NCBI RefSeq assembly: GCF_937425535.1 | Contig: NZ_OW485606.1 | Coordinates: forward strand, 48,259-112,258 | Direction of reading: 5' to 3' | DNA length: 64,000 nt | Source of the DNA: Rhodovastum atsumiense | Lineage (GTDB): Bacteria; Pseudomonadota; Alphaproteobacteria; Acetobacterales; Acetobacteraceae | Shown: positions 30,873 through 38,951 of the stretch, in pieces | Layout of the letters: each line of letters opens with the position of its first letter | Position numbering within the stretch: the first letter of the stretch is position 1 | Position numbers and translations under genes: made by a program | Notes under the pieces: generated by a model | Seen by the model: only the letters and a program-made list of their open reading frames with translations | Told to the model about the DNA's origin: nothing | The model's database searches: none

Positions 30873-31543
30873 CTGAAAAGACCGCCGCCGGCGCTCCGGC
30901 GGAGGCCGAGGGCGGCTTTGCCGCGCTACTGGCCGATCTCGAAACCTTGGCCAAGGCCCTGCCGGATTCGGGCAGCGACGATGCCGCGACCGACGAAAAG
31001 ATCGAGGCCGCCGCCCGGGACGGCGCCGGAGCTGCCGATGGTGGCGGCGAGGGCGAGGGTGAAGGCGAGGGCGAAGGCGAAGGCGGGGAAGCGTTCGGCA
31101 AGTCCTTCGAGGTCACGCTTGCCAATGGCGAGAAGGCGGAAGCCTTCGACGGCACCGCCATGCTCAAGGCGCTGATGACCCGCATGGATGCCCGCGAAGG
31201 TGAGGGCGCCCAGCTCGCGAAGTCGCTCGAAACCCTGGGCGGGCTGATGAAGCCGATGCTCACCACGATTCAGGAGCAGGGCAAGCTCATCAAGGCCATG
31301 CGAGCGGACATCGCAAAGCTGTCCGGCTCTGGTTCCGGCCGCAAGGCGGTGCTGACGGTCCACGAGAAGCGCGGCCCGGCGACGCCAACTGGCACGGAAG
31401 CCCCCTCCGGCGAGGCGATTCTGGCGAAGGCGCACTCGCTCCTGAGCGAAGGCAAGATCGACGCAACCGCGGCCAATCGCGTGTTCACCTATCAATCCCG
31501 CGGCCTCGGCATCCCCGACGAGCTGCGGCACCTGTTCGCGTAG
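30869..31543 (+). CDS. putative capsid scaffold protein
   Basis: 224 residues, acidic and largely disordered or helical. It has a Gly-Glu repeat tract (about residues 55-72), a coiled-coil region (AQLAKSLETLGGLMKPML) and a basic C-terminal end with IPDELRHLF. It lies between protease and capsid genes and overlaps the protease stop by 4 bases. Size, charge and position fit an internal scaffold that is degraded during maturation. No specific family is claimed. Confidence 0.65.
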   Translation: MTEKTAAGAPAEAEGGFAALLADLETLAKALPDSGSDDAATDEKIEAAARDGAGAADGGGEGEGEGEGEGEGGEAFGKSFEVTLANGEKAEAFDGTAMLKALMTRMDAREGEGAQLAKSLETLGGLMKPMLTTIQEQGKLIKAMRADIAKLSGSGSGRKAVLTVHEKRGPATPTGTEAPSGEAILAKAHSLLSEGKIDATAANRVFTYQSRGLGIPDELRHLFA

Positions 31544-31590
31544 CCGCCCGGCGCCGCGCAACGCAACCTCTCACAAAAGCAGGCTGACAG

Positions 31591-33051
31591 ATGCTCGATC
31601 CCGCAATCTTCGCGTCGGGCGCCATCACCGGCGCAATGGCGCAGGCTGATGTTGAGGCGCTACAGAAAGCCCTGACCGCTGGCTACGGAACCAATGCGCC
31701 GGAGTTGACCGGCGGCGCTGCGCTCCGAGTGCAGTCGCTGGACCCCGTCATGCAGGTCGCCCTGCAAACCAACAAGCATTTCGTGCTGTTCAACCGCCTG
31801 CCCAAGACCAAGCCCTTGGGCACCGTGGACGAATGGACCGAGCAGGACGACATCGGCGGCTTCCTGGGCGGCTCGACCAACACGGAAACGGGCGTGATCC
31901 GTGACGCGACCGGCGCCTATCAGCGCATGGTCGGGATGGTCAAGTTTCTCATGGCCCGCCGGCAGGTTTCGCTGGTCGTGACCTTGCAGAAGGCCATCGC
32001 GGACGCGGAGGCGACCGAATACAGCAACGGCGCGAAGCAGCTCCTCTCCGATCTCGAATACCTGCTGTTCGAGGGGGACGATGGGGTTGTCCCAACTGAG
32101 TTTTCTGGCATCAAGGCCCAGCTCCTCGCTGGGGTCGCGAGCGGCCGCGTGCCGCCCGAGAACATCATCGACATGGACGGCAAGCCGCTGGAAAGCCAGC
32201 ACGAGCTGAATGCCGCCGCCGCGCACATCGCCGGCTACGGCCAGTTCGGCACCGCGACCGATCTGTTCATGAATCAGGCGACACAGCAGGATTTCGACAA
32301 CAGGTTGGATCCGGCCTATCGCGTGCCGCTCTCGAACGTTGGTGATACGGGCGCGAAGATCGGCGCGCCGGTGGTGGGCATCCGCACGTCCAACGGCAAC
32401 ATCGCGACCAATCAGGACGTGTTCATCCGCCACGAGGGCATGAAGCGGGCCTTCCAGCTCATCAAGCCGGCCATCGCTGCCGCCAATGCCGGCATGACCC
32501 CGACCAGCGTGACCACGGACGCCACGGGCAACGCCGCGGACTCTAAGTTCACCACCGCCCGCGCCGGCACCTACGTCTACGGGGTGGCCGGCGTGAGCGA
32601 GAAGGGGGCTTCGACCGTCAGCCTGACGGGGCAGATTGCTGTCGCCGCCGGCAAGAAGGTGGTCCTGACCATCGCCGCATCTGCGGCCGGCCAGGAAACC
32701 GGCTACGTGATCTACCGCGGCCGCCAGAATGGCCCGGCTGCCGTCGCCGATCTGCGCGAGGTCTGCCGCATCCCGCGCGTGGGTGCGACCACCACGTTCG
32801 AGGACGTGAACCGGATCGTCCCGGGGAGCCAGGAAGCCTACGTGCTGAACCTGTCGCCCGGCGACACGGCGATCACGTTCCGTCAGCTCATGCCGATGCT
32901 GAAGTGGCAGCTCTACCCCACCGACAGCCCGATCATCCCCTGGGCGCAGATGTATTTCGGCTTCCTCCGGATGTCGAAGCGCAAGCAGCATGTGATGGTG
33001 CGGAACATCGTGACCCGCAATCAGGTGTGGCGTCCGTTCGCGGACGAGTGA
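31591..33051 (+). CDS. major capsid protein
   Basis: 486 residues. The N-terminus (about 1-60) is helical and includes AGYGTNAPELTGGAALR, a segment also found in the protease and possibly removed or used for docking. The body contains long stretches typical of large-myophage HK97-fold capsid proteins (ADAEATEYSNGAKQLL; LLAGVASGRVP; YRVPLSNVGDTGAKIG). An inserted Ig/fibronectin-like domain lies at about 305-420 (TYVYGVAGVSEKGAS; GYVIYRGRQNGPA). The C-terminal end resumes with MLKWQLYPTDSP. Its place after protease and scaffold supports the call. Confidence 0.85.
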   Translation: MLDPAIFASGAITGAMAQADVEALQKALTAGYGTNAPELTGGAALRVQSLDPVMQVALQTNKHFVLFNRLPKTKPLGTVDEWTEQDDIGGFLGGSTNTETGVIRDATGAYQRMVGMVKFLMARRQVSLVVTLQKAIADAEATEYSNGAKQLLSDLEYLLFEGDDGVVPTEFSGIKAQLLAGVASGRVPPENIIDMDGKPLESQHELNAAAAHIAGYGQFGTATDLFMNQATQQDFDNRLDPAYRVPLSNVGDTGAKIGAPVVGIRTSNGNIATNQDVFIRHEGMKRAFQLIKPAIAAANAGMTPTSVTTDATGNAADSKFTTARAGTYVYGVAGVSEKGASTVSLTGQIAVAAGKKVVLTIAASAAGQETGYVIYRGRQNGPAAVADLREVCRIPRVGATTTFEDVNRIVPGSQEAYVLNLSPGDTAITFRQLMPMLKWQLYPTDSPIIPWAQMYFGFLRMSKRKQHVMVRNIVTRNQVWRPFADE

Positions 33052-33064
33052 GCTGCGGATCGGT

Positions 33065-33090
33065 AAGGGGGAGGTCGCCGGCCTCCCCCT
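33065..33090 (+). terminator. hairpin after the capsid gene
   Basis: GGGGGAGG (33067-33074) pairs perfectly with CCTCCCCC (33082-33089) across a 7-base loop, 16 bases after the capsid stop. There is no U-run, so it is likelier an attenuator or RNA-stabilising hairpin that sets capsid mRNA levels than a full terminator. Confidence 0.55.
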
Positions 33091-33113
33091 CACGCTGAAA
33101 GGATGAACGAACG

Positions 33114-33350
33114 ATGCCACGCCGACGCAGCTTGCGCGCGGAGCTGAACAACTCCCACCCGGCGGCTCATGCCGCCTCCCTGGGCGATGTGGTCTATGAC
33201 CTGATCACCACCGTCAACGCCCAGCGCGCCGTGATCGCGGCCCTGCTGGCGAAGCTGGACGGAGATTCCGGTGTTGGGGCAACCGACTATGTCTCGACCC
33301 TGGCGCTGCCGGCCGCCGTGAAGCTGCCGGAGGATCGGAAGAACGCATGA
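33114..33350 (+). CDS. hypothetical head protein, 78 aa
   Basis: A small protein (MPRRRSLRAELNN, then GDVVYDLITTVNAQRAVI) with a helical middle. It follows the capsid gene and its hairpin and overlaps the next gene by 4 bases. It is possibly a head decoration or vertex component, by position only. Confidence 0.55.
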   Translation: MPRRRSLRAELNNSHPAAHAASLGDVVYDLITTVNAQRAVIAALLAKLDGDSGVGATDYVSTLALPAAVKLPEDRKNA

Positions 33351-33634
33351 CCGCGGCGCGAGTGATCTGCACTCTGCCGCACGCGGCCGAGACGATCAGC
33401 GACGTAAAGTTCGTCCGCGATCGGGGCGCGATGATTTCCGAGGAGCTTCCGCAGGAGCGCGCGGAGCTGTTGTTCGGTGGCATCCCTGGCTTTCAGATCG
33501 TCTCCCTGGACGAACCCGAGCCGGAGCCTGCCCCGCCACCGGCCCCGGCCCCGGCCAGCGACAGCGAGGCCGTGGCGGATGGCAAGGCTCGGCGCGGAGG
33601 CAAGGCCCACGCCAAAGAGGTCCCAACAGCCTGA
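33347..33634 (+). CDS. hypothetical head protein, 95 aa
   Basis: The N-terminal half is compact (ARVICTLPHAAETISDV; AMISEELPQERAEL). The C-terminal half is a Pro/Glu/Ala linker ending in a basic patch. It is coupled to the preceding gene (ATGA). It may be a head-completion or head-fibre component, but the family is not recognised. Confidence 0.55.
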   Translation: MTAARVICTLPHAAETISDVKFVRDRGAMISEELPQERAELLFGGIPGFQIVSLDEPEPEPAPPPAPAPASDSEAVADGKARRGGKAHAKEVPTA

Positions 33635-33645
33635 TTTGGTTGCTT

Positions 33646-33670
33646 GGCCTGGGGCGCCCTTCCCCAGGCC
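33646..33670 (+). terminator. hairpin ending the capsid operon
   Basis: GGCCTGGGG (33646-33654) pairs perfectly with CCCCAGGCC (33662-33670) across a 7-base loop, 12 bases after the last head gene and before the oppositely oriented AT-rich genes. Only a short CCCTTT follows, so strength is uncertain. Confidence 0.6.
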
Positions 33671-33752
33671 CCTTTGGGATCTCGCCATAAAACGGATGCT
33701 GGTCCCACCATAAGCCGACGAACTGACAGCATCCATCACGGAGAAGGAAATG

Positions 33753-34118
33753 TTATCGATTCTGTGTTGCGTGCTTAAAAATGAACTCGTTTGCTGCATC
33801 ACTTAATTTGCTATCAAAATGATTTGTGCAGTAATGGTCGATCCAATTCCAAACATCGTTAGCATTTACTTTAGCTAAAGGATCACCAAATTTTTCTGTC
33901 CATCCTATTCCAGAAATATAGCCTAACACCCATTGCTCAGAAAGATCGGACCATTGAGCTATAATTTCGGTTTTCTTTGTTCTTGACATTAACCAATTTA
34001 TGCAACTGACGCTGCCCATGCCTATAATTTTGTGATTATTTACTTCTTTCGCCGCCTGAACGTTAGTCGGCAAGAAAGCGCTCACCCCAACGATGATGAT
34101 CCAATGCAACGGTTTCAT
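33753..34118 (-). CDS. exported small protein, Rap1a/Tai- or HdeA-like (moron gene)
   Basis: 121 residues with a signal peptide (MKPLHWIIIVGVSAFLPTNVQA). The mature part has Cys-Ile-Asn-Trp near the start, WVLGYISGIGW in the middle and VWNWIDHYCTNH followed by LSDAANEFI at the end. That is the layout of small periplasmic proteins of the Rap1a/Tai immunity and HdeA-like group. It is strongly AT-rich and reads against the head operon, so it is a probable moron expressed in the lysogen. A role in envelope protection or superinfection exclusion is plausible but unproven. Confidence 0.65.
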   Translation of the reverse strand: MKPLHWIIIVGVSAFLPTNVQAAKEVNNHKIIGMGSVSCINWLMSRTKKTEIIAQWSDLSEQWVLGYISGIGWTEKFGDPLAKVNANDVWNWIDHYCTNHFDSKLSDAANEFIFKHATQNR

Positions 34119-34151
34119 GAAGCCGAACCCTGGCGCTTCCTCATGCTAGGA

Positions 34152-34589
34152 TCAGCGCCGCTCACAGATTGCACCTGTATCCCAAAGAGTTGCAATGGCC
34201 TGATAGGCAGACGTAGTGGCCATGAGATCTTCTAGTTCAGCGCGTGCAGTTAGAAGCGCTGCTCGTCCATCGCCCGCAGCTTTCACAGTCCGCTTTTCCA
34301 TCGCGGGGATCTTCTGAGCAGAAGATTTATAAAGATTGTAAAATTTTGCCGCCTCAGCTTTTCGTGACGTCTCACAATCGTCCAAAGCCTTGAATGGTCC
34401 TAGAACTTTTGATGCACCTCTCAAAATTCCTATAGCAAACCAGCGTTCATCCGCCGTTTGAGCCATGCCATTTAAACTTAAAAAACACGAAATAATGTAA
34501 ATGCTAAAAGCAACAAAAGTTGTTTTGCATTTACGTGCAGGGTTTAAACCAAATTCTGTATCACTTATTAATATATATTTATCTCGCAT
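34152..34589 (-). CDS. hypothetical exported protein, AT-rich (moron gene)
   Basis: 145 residues from the ATG at 34589. A hydrophobic stretch preceded by basic residues (KTTFVAFSIYIISCFLSLNG) looks like a signal sequence or anchor. The mature domain (ERWFAIGILRGASKVLG; LDDCETSRKAEAAKF) has the one-Cys, Trp-rich look of small secreted phage-encoded proteins. It shares strand and base composition with the next gene, so the pair is one cassette. The start could also be upstream at 34685. Confidence 0.55.
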   Translation of the reverse strand: MRDKYILISDTEFGLNPARKCKTTFVAFSIYIISCFLSLNGMAQTADERWFAIGILRGASKVLGPFKALDDCETSRKAEAAKFYNLYKSSAQKIPAMEKRTVKAAGDGRAALLTARAELEDLMATTSAYQAIATLWDTGAICERR

Positions 34590-34874
34590 TGTTATGCCTT
34601 GTAGATTTGTATGCTGTATTACTAGTATTTTTGCAACATTGCAGATTAAAATTATAGCCATGCGCAGCGCTTGTGTCGCCAACAAAATTATTTTCTATAT
34701 CGAAGTCAAAATTTTGGATTGAAACATTGCGAGTAGGACATCCACATACATCGATAATTAACGTTATAAAGTATGCGTGGTTCACGATGACCAACAGCAA
34801 ACCAGCATTTATTCCTATTTTGTTTCACTTAACGTGAGCCCAGCTTCCGTGGCTATGGCGCGACCTTTCTGTTG
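34590..34874. other. AT-rich intergenic DNA
   Basis: No convincing gene. This AT-rich stretch probably holds the promoter of the two minus-strand moron genes and marks the right border of the inserted cassette. Composition returns to high GC at about 34830. Confidence 0.5.
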
Positions 34875-34937
34875 GTCGTGACGGAATCCTGAACCGGCAG
34901 CGCGGCGGGGAAGTCCCGGCGCAATCAGGGGATTCCG
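34875..34937 (+). promoter_or_regulatory. GTCGTGAC element 3 with SD-sequestering hairpin
   Basis: The octamer at 34875-34882 runs into CGGAATCC (34882-34889), which pairs with GGATTCCG (34930-34937). The pairing is extended by TGA/TCA. The Shine-Dalgarno-like AGGGGA (34927-34932) is in the 3' arm, before the ATG at 34941. Confidence 0.65.
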
Positions 34938-34940
34938 CCT

Positions 34941-35378
34941 ATGACGGCCATGACCGATACCCTCGAAAACATCCTCATCGACTACTATTTCCGCGGCGTC
35001 GCGCCGACGTTGCCGACGAATCTCTACATCGGCCTCATGACGGCGGCTCCCTCCGATACTGGCCCCGGCACCGAGGTCACGGGCGCCGGATATGCCCGCG
35101 TGTCCGTCTCCCGCGCCACGGCGAGCTGGAACGGCACCCACGGCTCGACCTCCGGCAACAGCTCCGGCACCAACGGCACCACCACCAACGCCATCGCTGT
35201 GAACTTCGCCGTCCCCACGGCCAATTGGGGCAACATCACGCATTGGGGCGTCTGGGACGCGGCGACCGGCGGCAATCTGCATTGGTATGGCGCGCTCACC
35301 ACCTCGAAAACGGTCAACTCCGGCGATGCCGCGCCGCAGTTCCTGGCCGGACAGATCAGCATCCAGATCGACAACTAA
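34941..35378 (+). CDS. phage virion protein (decoration / fibre-like small protein)
   Basis: 145 residues with the pattern LPTNLYIGLMTAAPSD, then TGAGYARVSVSR, then NWGNITHWGVWDA and QFLAGQISIQI. This is a recurring small virion protein in tailed phages, often annotated as head decoration or tail fibre-like. It is beta-rich. It directly follows a GTCGTGAC leader and opens the post-moron operon. The exact location in the virion is unknown. Confidence 0.65.
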   Translation: MTAMTDTLENILIDYYFRGVAPTLPTNLYIGLMTAAPSDTGPGTEVTGAGYARVSVSRATASWNGTHGSTSGNSSGTNGTTTNAIAVNFAVPTANWGNITHWGVWDAATGGNLHWYGALTTSKTVNSGDAAPQFLAGQISIQIDN

Positions 35379-36155
35379 ATGCCGGTCCTAACGCTCTTTG
35401 CGGACCGGGCTGTGGTCCTCGCCGAGATGCGGCGGGACCGTCTGCTGGCTGTCTCGCAGAACCTGTTCCCCGACGTGGAAACCAGCGATGACTACCTGTG
35501 GGGCAAGCTCCTGTCGGCCGAAGCCCAGGCGTCTAAGGCGCTGCGCACCTTTCTGACACCGCGGGAAGTGGTGCCGCAGGACACGCCGGAGGCCGAGATC
35601 CAGGCGCTCCGCGACGCCGGGGAAGCGGTTGTCCCGGAGCCCGGCTATGACTTCGACCCGGCCCTGTTTTCCGCCGGGACCTGGGGTGCTCTGCGGCTCC
35701 GCCATCGGCCAGTCATCAAGGTCCATGGCCTCAAGTTCGTCTACCCGGGCACCGAAAACCCGATTTTCGACGTGCCGGTGCAATGGCTACGGCTCGATCG
35801 AAAATACGGTGTGGCGCAGTTCGTGCCGGTCGGGACCTACATGCAGGGTCAGCTCGGCGGGTTCGTGTTGTCCGCGATCGGCTTTGCCTCCGCCATGCCC
35901 CTCTCCATTCAGGTCCGCTACCGAGCCGGCTTGAAGAATGCGGCGGAGGAGCATCCCGACCTGCTGGACGTGGTCAAGAAGATGGCGGTGTTGGGCGTGG
36001 TCGAGGATCAGTTCTTCCCGGCTTCCGGTTCCGTCTCCGCGGACGGCCTTTCACAGTCCCTGTCGATGGACACCTCGAAATACGAGGACATCATCGAGAA
36101 GAAGCTGGCCCGCCTCCGGCAGTTGATCGGCGGCGTTGTGATGGGCAGGCTGTAG
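35379..36155 (+). CDS. putative head-tail connector / neck protein
   Basis: 258 residues. The N-terminal helical region (LAEMRRDRLLAVSQNLF; SAEAQASKALRTFL) and the later membrane-free beta region (WLRLDRKYGVAQFVPVG) resemble head-completion proteins, and the end is helical (KYEDIIEKKLARLRQL). It starts directly after the preceding stop. Position between head and tail-completion genes supports a neck role. The family assignment is by context. Confidence 0.5.
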   Translation: MPVLTLFADRAVVLAEMRRDRLLAVSQNLFPDVETSDDYLWGKLLSAEAQASKALRTFLTPREVVPQDTPEAEIQALRDAGEAVVPEPGYDFDPALFSAGTWGALRLRHRPVIKVHGLKFVYPGTENPIFDVPVQWLRLDRKYGVAQFVPVGTYMQGQLGGFVLSAIGFASAMPLSIQVRYRAGLKNAAEEHPDLLDVVKKMAVLGVVEDQFFPASGSVSADGLSQSLSMDTSKYEDIIEKKLARLRQLIGGVVMGRL

Positions 36156-36156
36156 C

Positions 36157-36819
36157 ATGCGGCTGTCTCCGGCCAGATTCGACCGGATGCTCCGCGATCT
36201 GGGGCAGCGTGTGTCCTGGCGCCGCGCCGCGCCGTGCCCCTGCCGCGACCCGAACACGGGGCAGGGGCGCTACGGCTGCCTGCGCTGCCGCGGCCTTGGC
36301 ACGATATGGGGCGATCCCATCCCCGCATGGACCGGCCTCTCCGGCATGAAGCTGGCCCGGGAGTATGCGGCGTTCGGGCGCTGGGAATCTGGCGATGTGG
36401 TGCTGACGATCCCCGGGGCCTCGCCTCTGTTCGCCGCCGGCGAGCATGATCGAATCCTGATGATGGACTCGTCTGAGCCGTTCCAGCTCGTGCTGACGCA
36501 CGATGGCACGGACGCGCCGGCATGCGTGCGCGACGGGCTGGTAGTGCAGATTGACCGCTGCTTCTGGCTCGGGGCCGGGGATGCGATCGTGGAGGGGGAC
36601 GCCCCCGTCGCAGCTCCGGATGGCACGCTCTCCTGGGCCGCCGGCGCCAACGCGCCGGAGCCGGGACAGCAGTTCAGCATCGTCGGCCGGCGCCGCCCTG
36701 AGTATTTTCTGCTGATCGAGCTGCCGCAGGACAGAGCGCACCATGGCGGCCTGCCGCTGCCCCGGCGCGTGGCGGCCCGGCGCTTCCAGTTGTTCGGCAA
36801 CATCGGTCCGCGCACATGA
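36157..36819 (+). CDS. head-tail adaptor with DnaJ-like zinc finger
   Basis: 220 residues with a Cys cluster at 27-46 (PCPCRDPNTGQGRYG, then CLRCRGLG), the CxC..CxxCxG pattern of DnaJ-type zinc sites. A beta-rich body follows (VVLTIPGASPLF; PFQLVLTHDGT). Similar zinc-knuckle proteins occur in the neck region of myophages. It lies two bases after the neck gene and overlaps the next gene by 4 bases. Confidence 0.55.
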   Translation: MRLSPARFDRMLRDLGQRVSWRRAAPCPCRDPNTGQGRYGCLRCRGLGTIWGDPIPAWTGLSGMKLAREYAAFGRWESGDVVLTIPGASPLFAAGEHDRILMMDSSEPFQLVLTHDGTDAPACVRDGLVVQIDRCFWLGAGDAIVEGDAPVAAPDGTLSWAAGANAPEPGQQFSIVGRRRPEYFLLIELPQDRAHHGGLPLPRRVAARRFQLFGNIGPRT

Positions 36820-37712
36820 CCGGCTTTCGGATCAGCGTGGACATGGGGCACCTGATCTCGGACAGGTCGCCCCTGACCGCGGAGCTGTTCCCGTCGCTGG
36901 CCCAGGCGGTGCGGGCCGTCTCGGAAGCGGCGCATGCGAAGTGGCAGGACTATGCCTCCGGGGCGCCGCTGCCCGGCGGCGGCACGATCGAGCCGCGCTC
37001 TGGCACCTACCTGCGCAGCATCCAGTTGCAGCAGACGGGGCCTTTCGGCGCCGAGGTCTACAGCGATTTAGCCTACGCCTGGGCGATCGAGGAGGGCGCC
37101 CCGGCCCGGGACATGAAGCGCATCCTGGGCAGCTCGCTCAAGACCCGGGTGGTGCAGAACGGGGCGCACAAGGGGCAGCGGTATCTGATCATCCCGTTCC
37201 GGTGGTTCGGAGAGGGGACGGTCGCGGCAGCCGGCCGGCACGAGATGCCGGAGGCGGTACAGAACTGGTGGCATAGCCAGAAGCCGTCCCAGGTCACGGG
37301 GCTGGGCTGGCGCGATTCAGGCACCGGGGCGATCGGCTGGCGCAGCGGCGGCGGGCAGAGCTGGCGCACGGAGCGCGGGCAGGTCGTGCAGGTCCGCCAG
37401 CGCGATTACCAATGGGGCACGCGGCTGGACAAGGACACGCTGGCGTCCCTGGGCGTGACCGGGCAGGCGGCCCGCCGCATGGAGGGGATGGTCCAGTTCA
37501 GGAAGCCCGGCGGCCGCGGCGGCAGCTCGCACAGCAAGAGCCTGACGTTCAGGGTCATGGGCGAGTGGAGTTCTGGCTGGCAGGCGCCCGCCCGGCCGGG
37601 GCTGCACCCGGCGCGGACCACGGCCCAGGAGATCCAGCCCGACGCCGAGAAGGCATTCGCGGCCGCCGTCGCGCGCGACATGCGGCGCCACCTGGGATCT
37701 GGCTCCGAATAG
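36816..37712 (+). CDS. tail-completion protein, HK97 gp10-like
   Basis: 298 residues. The region VSEAAHAKWQDYASG, then SGTYLRSIQLQQTGPF, then YSDLAYAWAIEEGAPA is typical of phage minor tail / head-closure proteins related to HK97 gp10. The latter end carries a variable Gly/Arg-rich insert and then AEKAFAAAVARDMRRHL. It overlaps the adaptor gene by 4 bases. It should join the neck to the tail tube. Confidence 0.55.
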   Translation: MTGFRISVDMGHLISDRSPLTAELFPSLAQAVRAVSEAAHAKWQDYASGAPLPGGGTIEPRSGTYLRSIQLQQTGPFGAEVYSDLAYAWAIEEGAPARDMKRILGSSLKTRVVQNGAHKGQRYLIIPFRWFGEGTVAAAGRHEMPEAVQNWWHSQKPSQVTGLGWRDSGTGAIGWRSGGGQSWRTERGQVVQVRQRDYQWGTRLDKDTLASLGVTGQAARRMEGMVQFRKPGGRGGSSHSKSLTFRVMGEWSSGWQAPARPGLHPARTTAQEIQPDAEKAFAAAVARDMRRHLGSGSE

Positions 37713-37728
37713 GGCCTCCGCGGGGCAG

Positions 37729-37736
37729 GTCGTGAC
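37729..37736 (+). promoter_or_regulatory. GTCGTGAC element 4 (short leader)
   Basis: AGGTCGTGACGGAAAG, 15 bases before the ATG at 37752. No hairpin and only a weak GCGGA as ribosome-binding site. Confidence 0.6.
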
Positions 37737-37751
37737 GGAAAGCTGCGGACG

Positions 37752-38627
37752 ATGATTTCGTACATCGAAACACTCATGGCCGGCGGCGCGCTGCGCCTCT
37801 ATCTCACGCCTCCGAACGAGGCGACGAGCTGGCGCGTGCTTCGTCGCACGAACCCGGCGGCCTTCACCGGGCCGGACGATCCCGGGGCGGCCATGGTCGT
37901 GGACCGGACCGACGCGAACGTGGTGATGGACGCCAAGGGGCTGTCCAACGGGGCGACCTACCACTACCGCGTCTATTACCGGGGCCGCACCGGCGCCTGG
38001 ATCGGCCATGACGAAGGCCAGGGGGTGCCCCAGGCGTCCTATGCCGGCGACGATGCGGACCCGCAGACGGTCCTTCGCGACCGGCTCGAAGCGGGGCTCA
38101 AGACCGAAGTGCAGCGCGGGGCGCTGCTGCCGCAGTCCGGCAAGATTCAGGTCGTGACCGCGCCCTTCGCGATGGTCGAGCACGTCACCTTTCCCTGCGT
38201 GTCCGTCCACCTCGAAAGCGACCTGCCCGCCTACCGCGGCATCGGGGAGTCGTTCGGCGACGGCGAGGTGATCGAGGGCGTGGGCTGGGACGATGGCGAA
38301 GGCTGGCTCTCGCGCGTGGTGCTGCGCGTCGTCGCCGTCTCCTTGAACGGGGACGAGCGCATCGCGTTGCGCCGCGCCATCAAGCGCATCGTCATCGCGA
38401 ACCTGCCTGTTTTCAAGGCCGCGGGCCTGGATCAAGTCGAGTTCTCGCTGTCCGACCACGAGGACGAAGGGCCGAAGAACAGCAACGCGATTCTGTTCAT
38501 GTCGGTGGGGCAGTTCTCGTGCATCGCGCCGTCCTATGCGTCGCATCGCGTGGGGCCGATCAGGGACGTGGAAGTGTCCGCGTCCGCTTTCTTCCCTTCT
38601 CAGGAGAGCAACGAAGGCAATGGCTAA
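37752..38627 (+). CDS. tail terminator-like protein with Ig/FN3-like N-terminus
   Basis: 291 residues. Residues about 12-85 form a fibronectin/Ig-like strand pattern (LRLYLTPPNEATSWRVL; TYHYRVYYRGRTG). The rest has the alpha/beta plan of tail-terminator proteins (TVLRDRLEAGLKTEV; FPCVSVHLESDLPAY; ERIALRRAIKRIVIA). It immediately precedes the sheath operon, as expected for a tail terminator. The Ig-like addition is one of several in this virion. Confidence 0.55.
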   Translation: MISYIETLMAGGALRLYLTPPNEATSWRVLRRTNPAAFTGPDDPGAAMVVDRTDANVVMDAKGLSNGATYHYRVYYRGRTGAWIGHDEGQGVPQASYAGDDADPQTVLRDRLEAGLKTEVQRGALLPQSGKIQVVTAPFAMVEHVTFPCVSVHLESDLPAYRGIGESFGDGEVIEGVGWDDGEGWLSRVVLRVVAVSLNGDERIALRRAIKRIVIANLPVFKAAGLDQVEFSLSDHEDEGPKNSNAILFMSVGQFSCIAPSYASHRVGPIRDVEVSASAFFPSQESNEGNG

Positions 38628-38913
38628 GAACCCAACTCCTGCCGCGGCTGCGGCGGAAGAAACCGCCGCAGCGTCCGATGCCCCGGCGCCCAAGGCGAAG
38701 CCGACCACGGCCGGTCCGGCGCCGGCTCCCGTAGCCGATGAAGCGCCGCTTGTCTCCCTTGAGGAAGCCGCAGCAGCGATCTCGCAGGGCATCCGCTCTG
38801 CAACGCTCGTCTCTGCCTTCCACGCCGAAGAGAAGGCCGCGGGACGCCTCCGCGACACGGAAGCCGCCTATCGCGCCCGGTTCGTCGGCTTCCGGCGTCG
38901 CCCGACCGCCTGA
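38620..38913 (+). CDS. small Ala/Pro-rich virion-associated protein, 97 aa
   Basis: An N-terminal low-complexity linker rich in Ala, Pro and Lys, then a short helical domain (VSLEEAAAAISQGIRSATL, then EAAYRARFVGF). It overlaps the preceding gene by 8 bases. It is probably a minor tail component or chaperone. No family is recognised. Confidence 0.5.
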   Translation: MAKNPTPAAAAAEETAAASDAPAPKAKPTTAGPAPAPVADEAPLVSLEEAAAAISQGIRSATLVSAFHAEEKAAGRLRDTEAAYRARFVGFRRRPTA

Positions 38914-38951
38914 TCGCCTGATCGCAACTCTGAACGCAGGAGCGCAACTCC

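Noticed and set aside
31976..31983. Additional GTCGTGAC copies inside the capsid gene and at about 38154 and 51957
   Set aside because: These encode ordinary residues (for example Val-Val-Thr), are followed by C instead of the consensus G, and do not precede a start codon. They are treated as chance.
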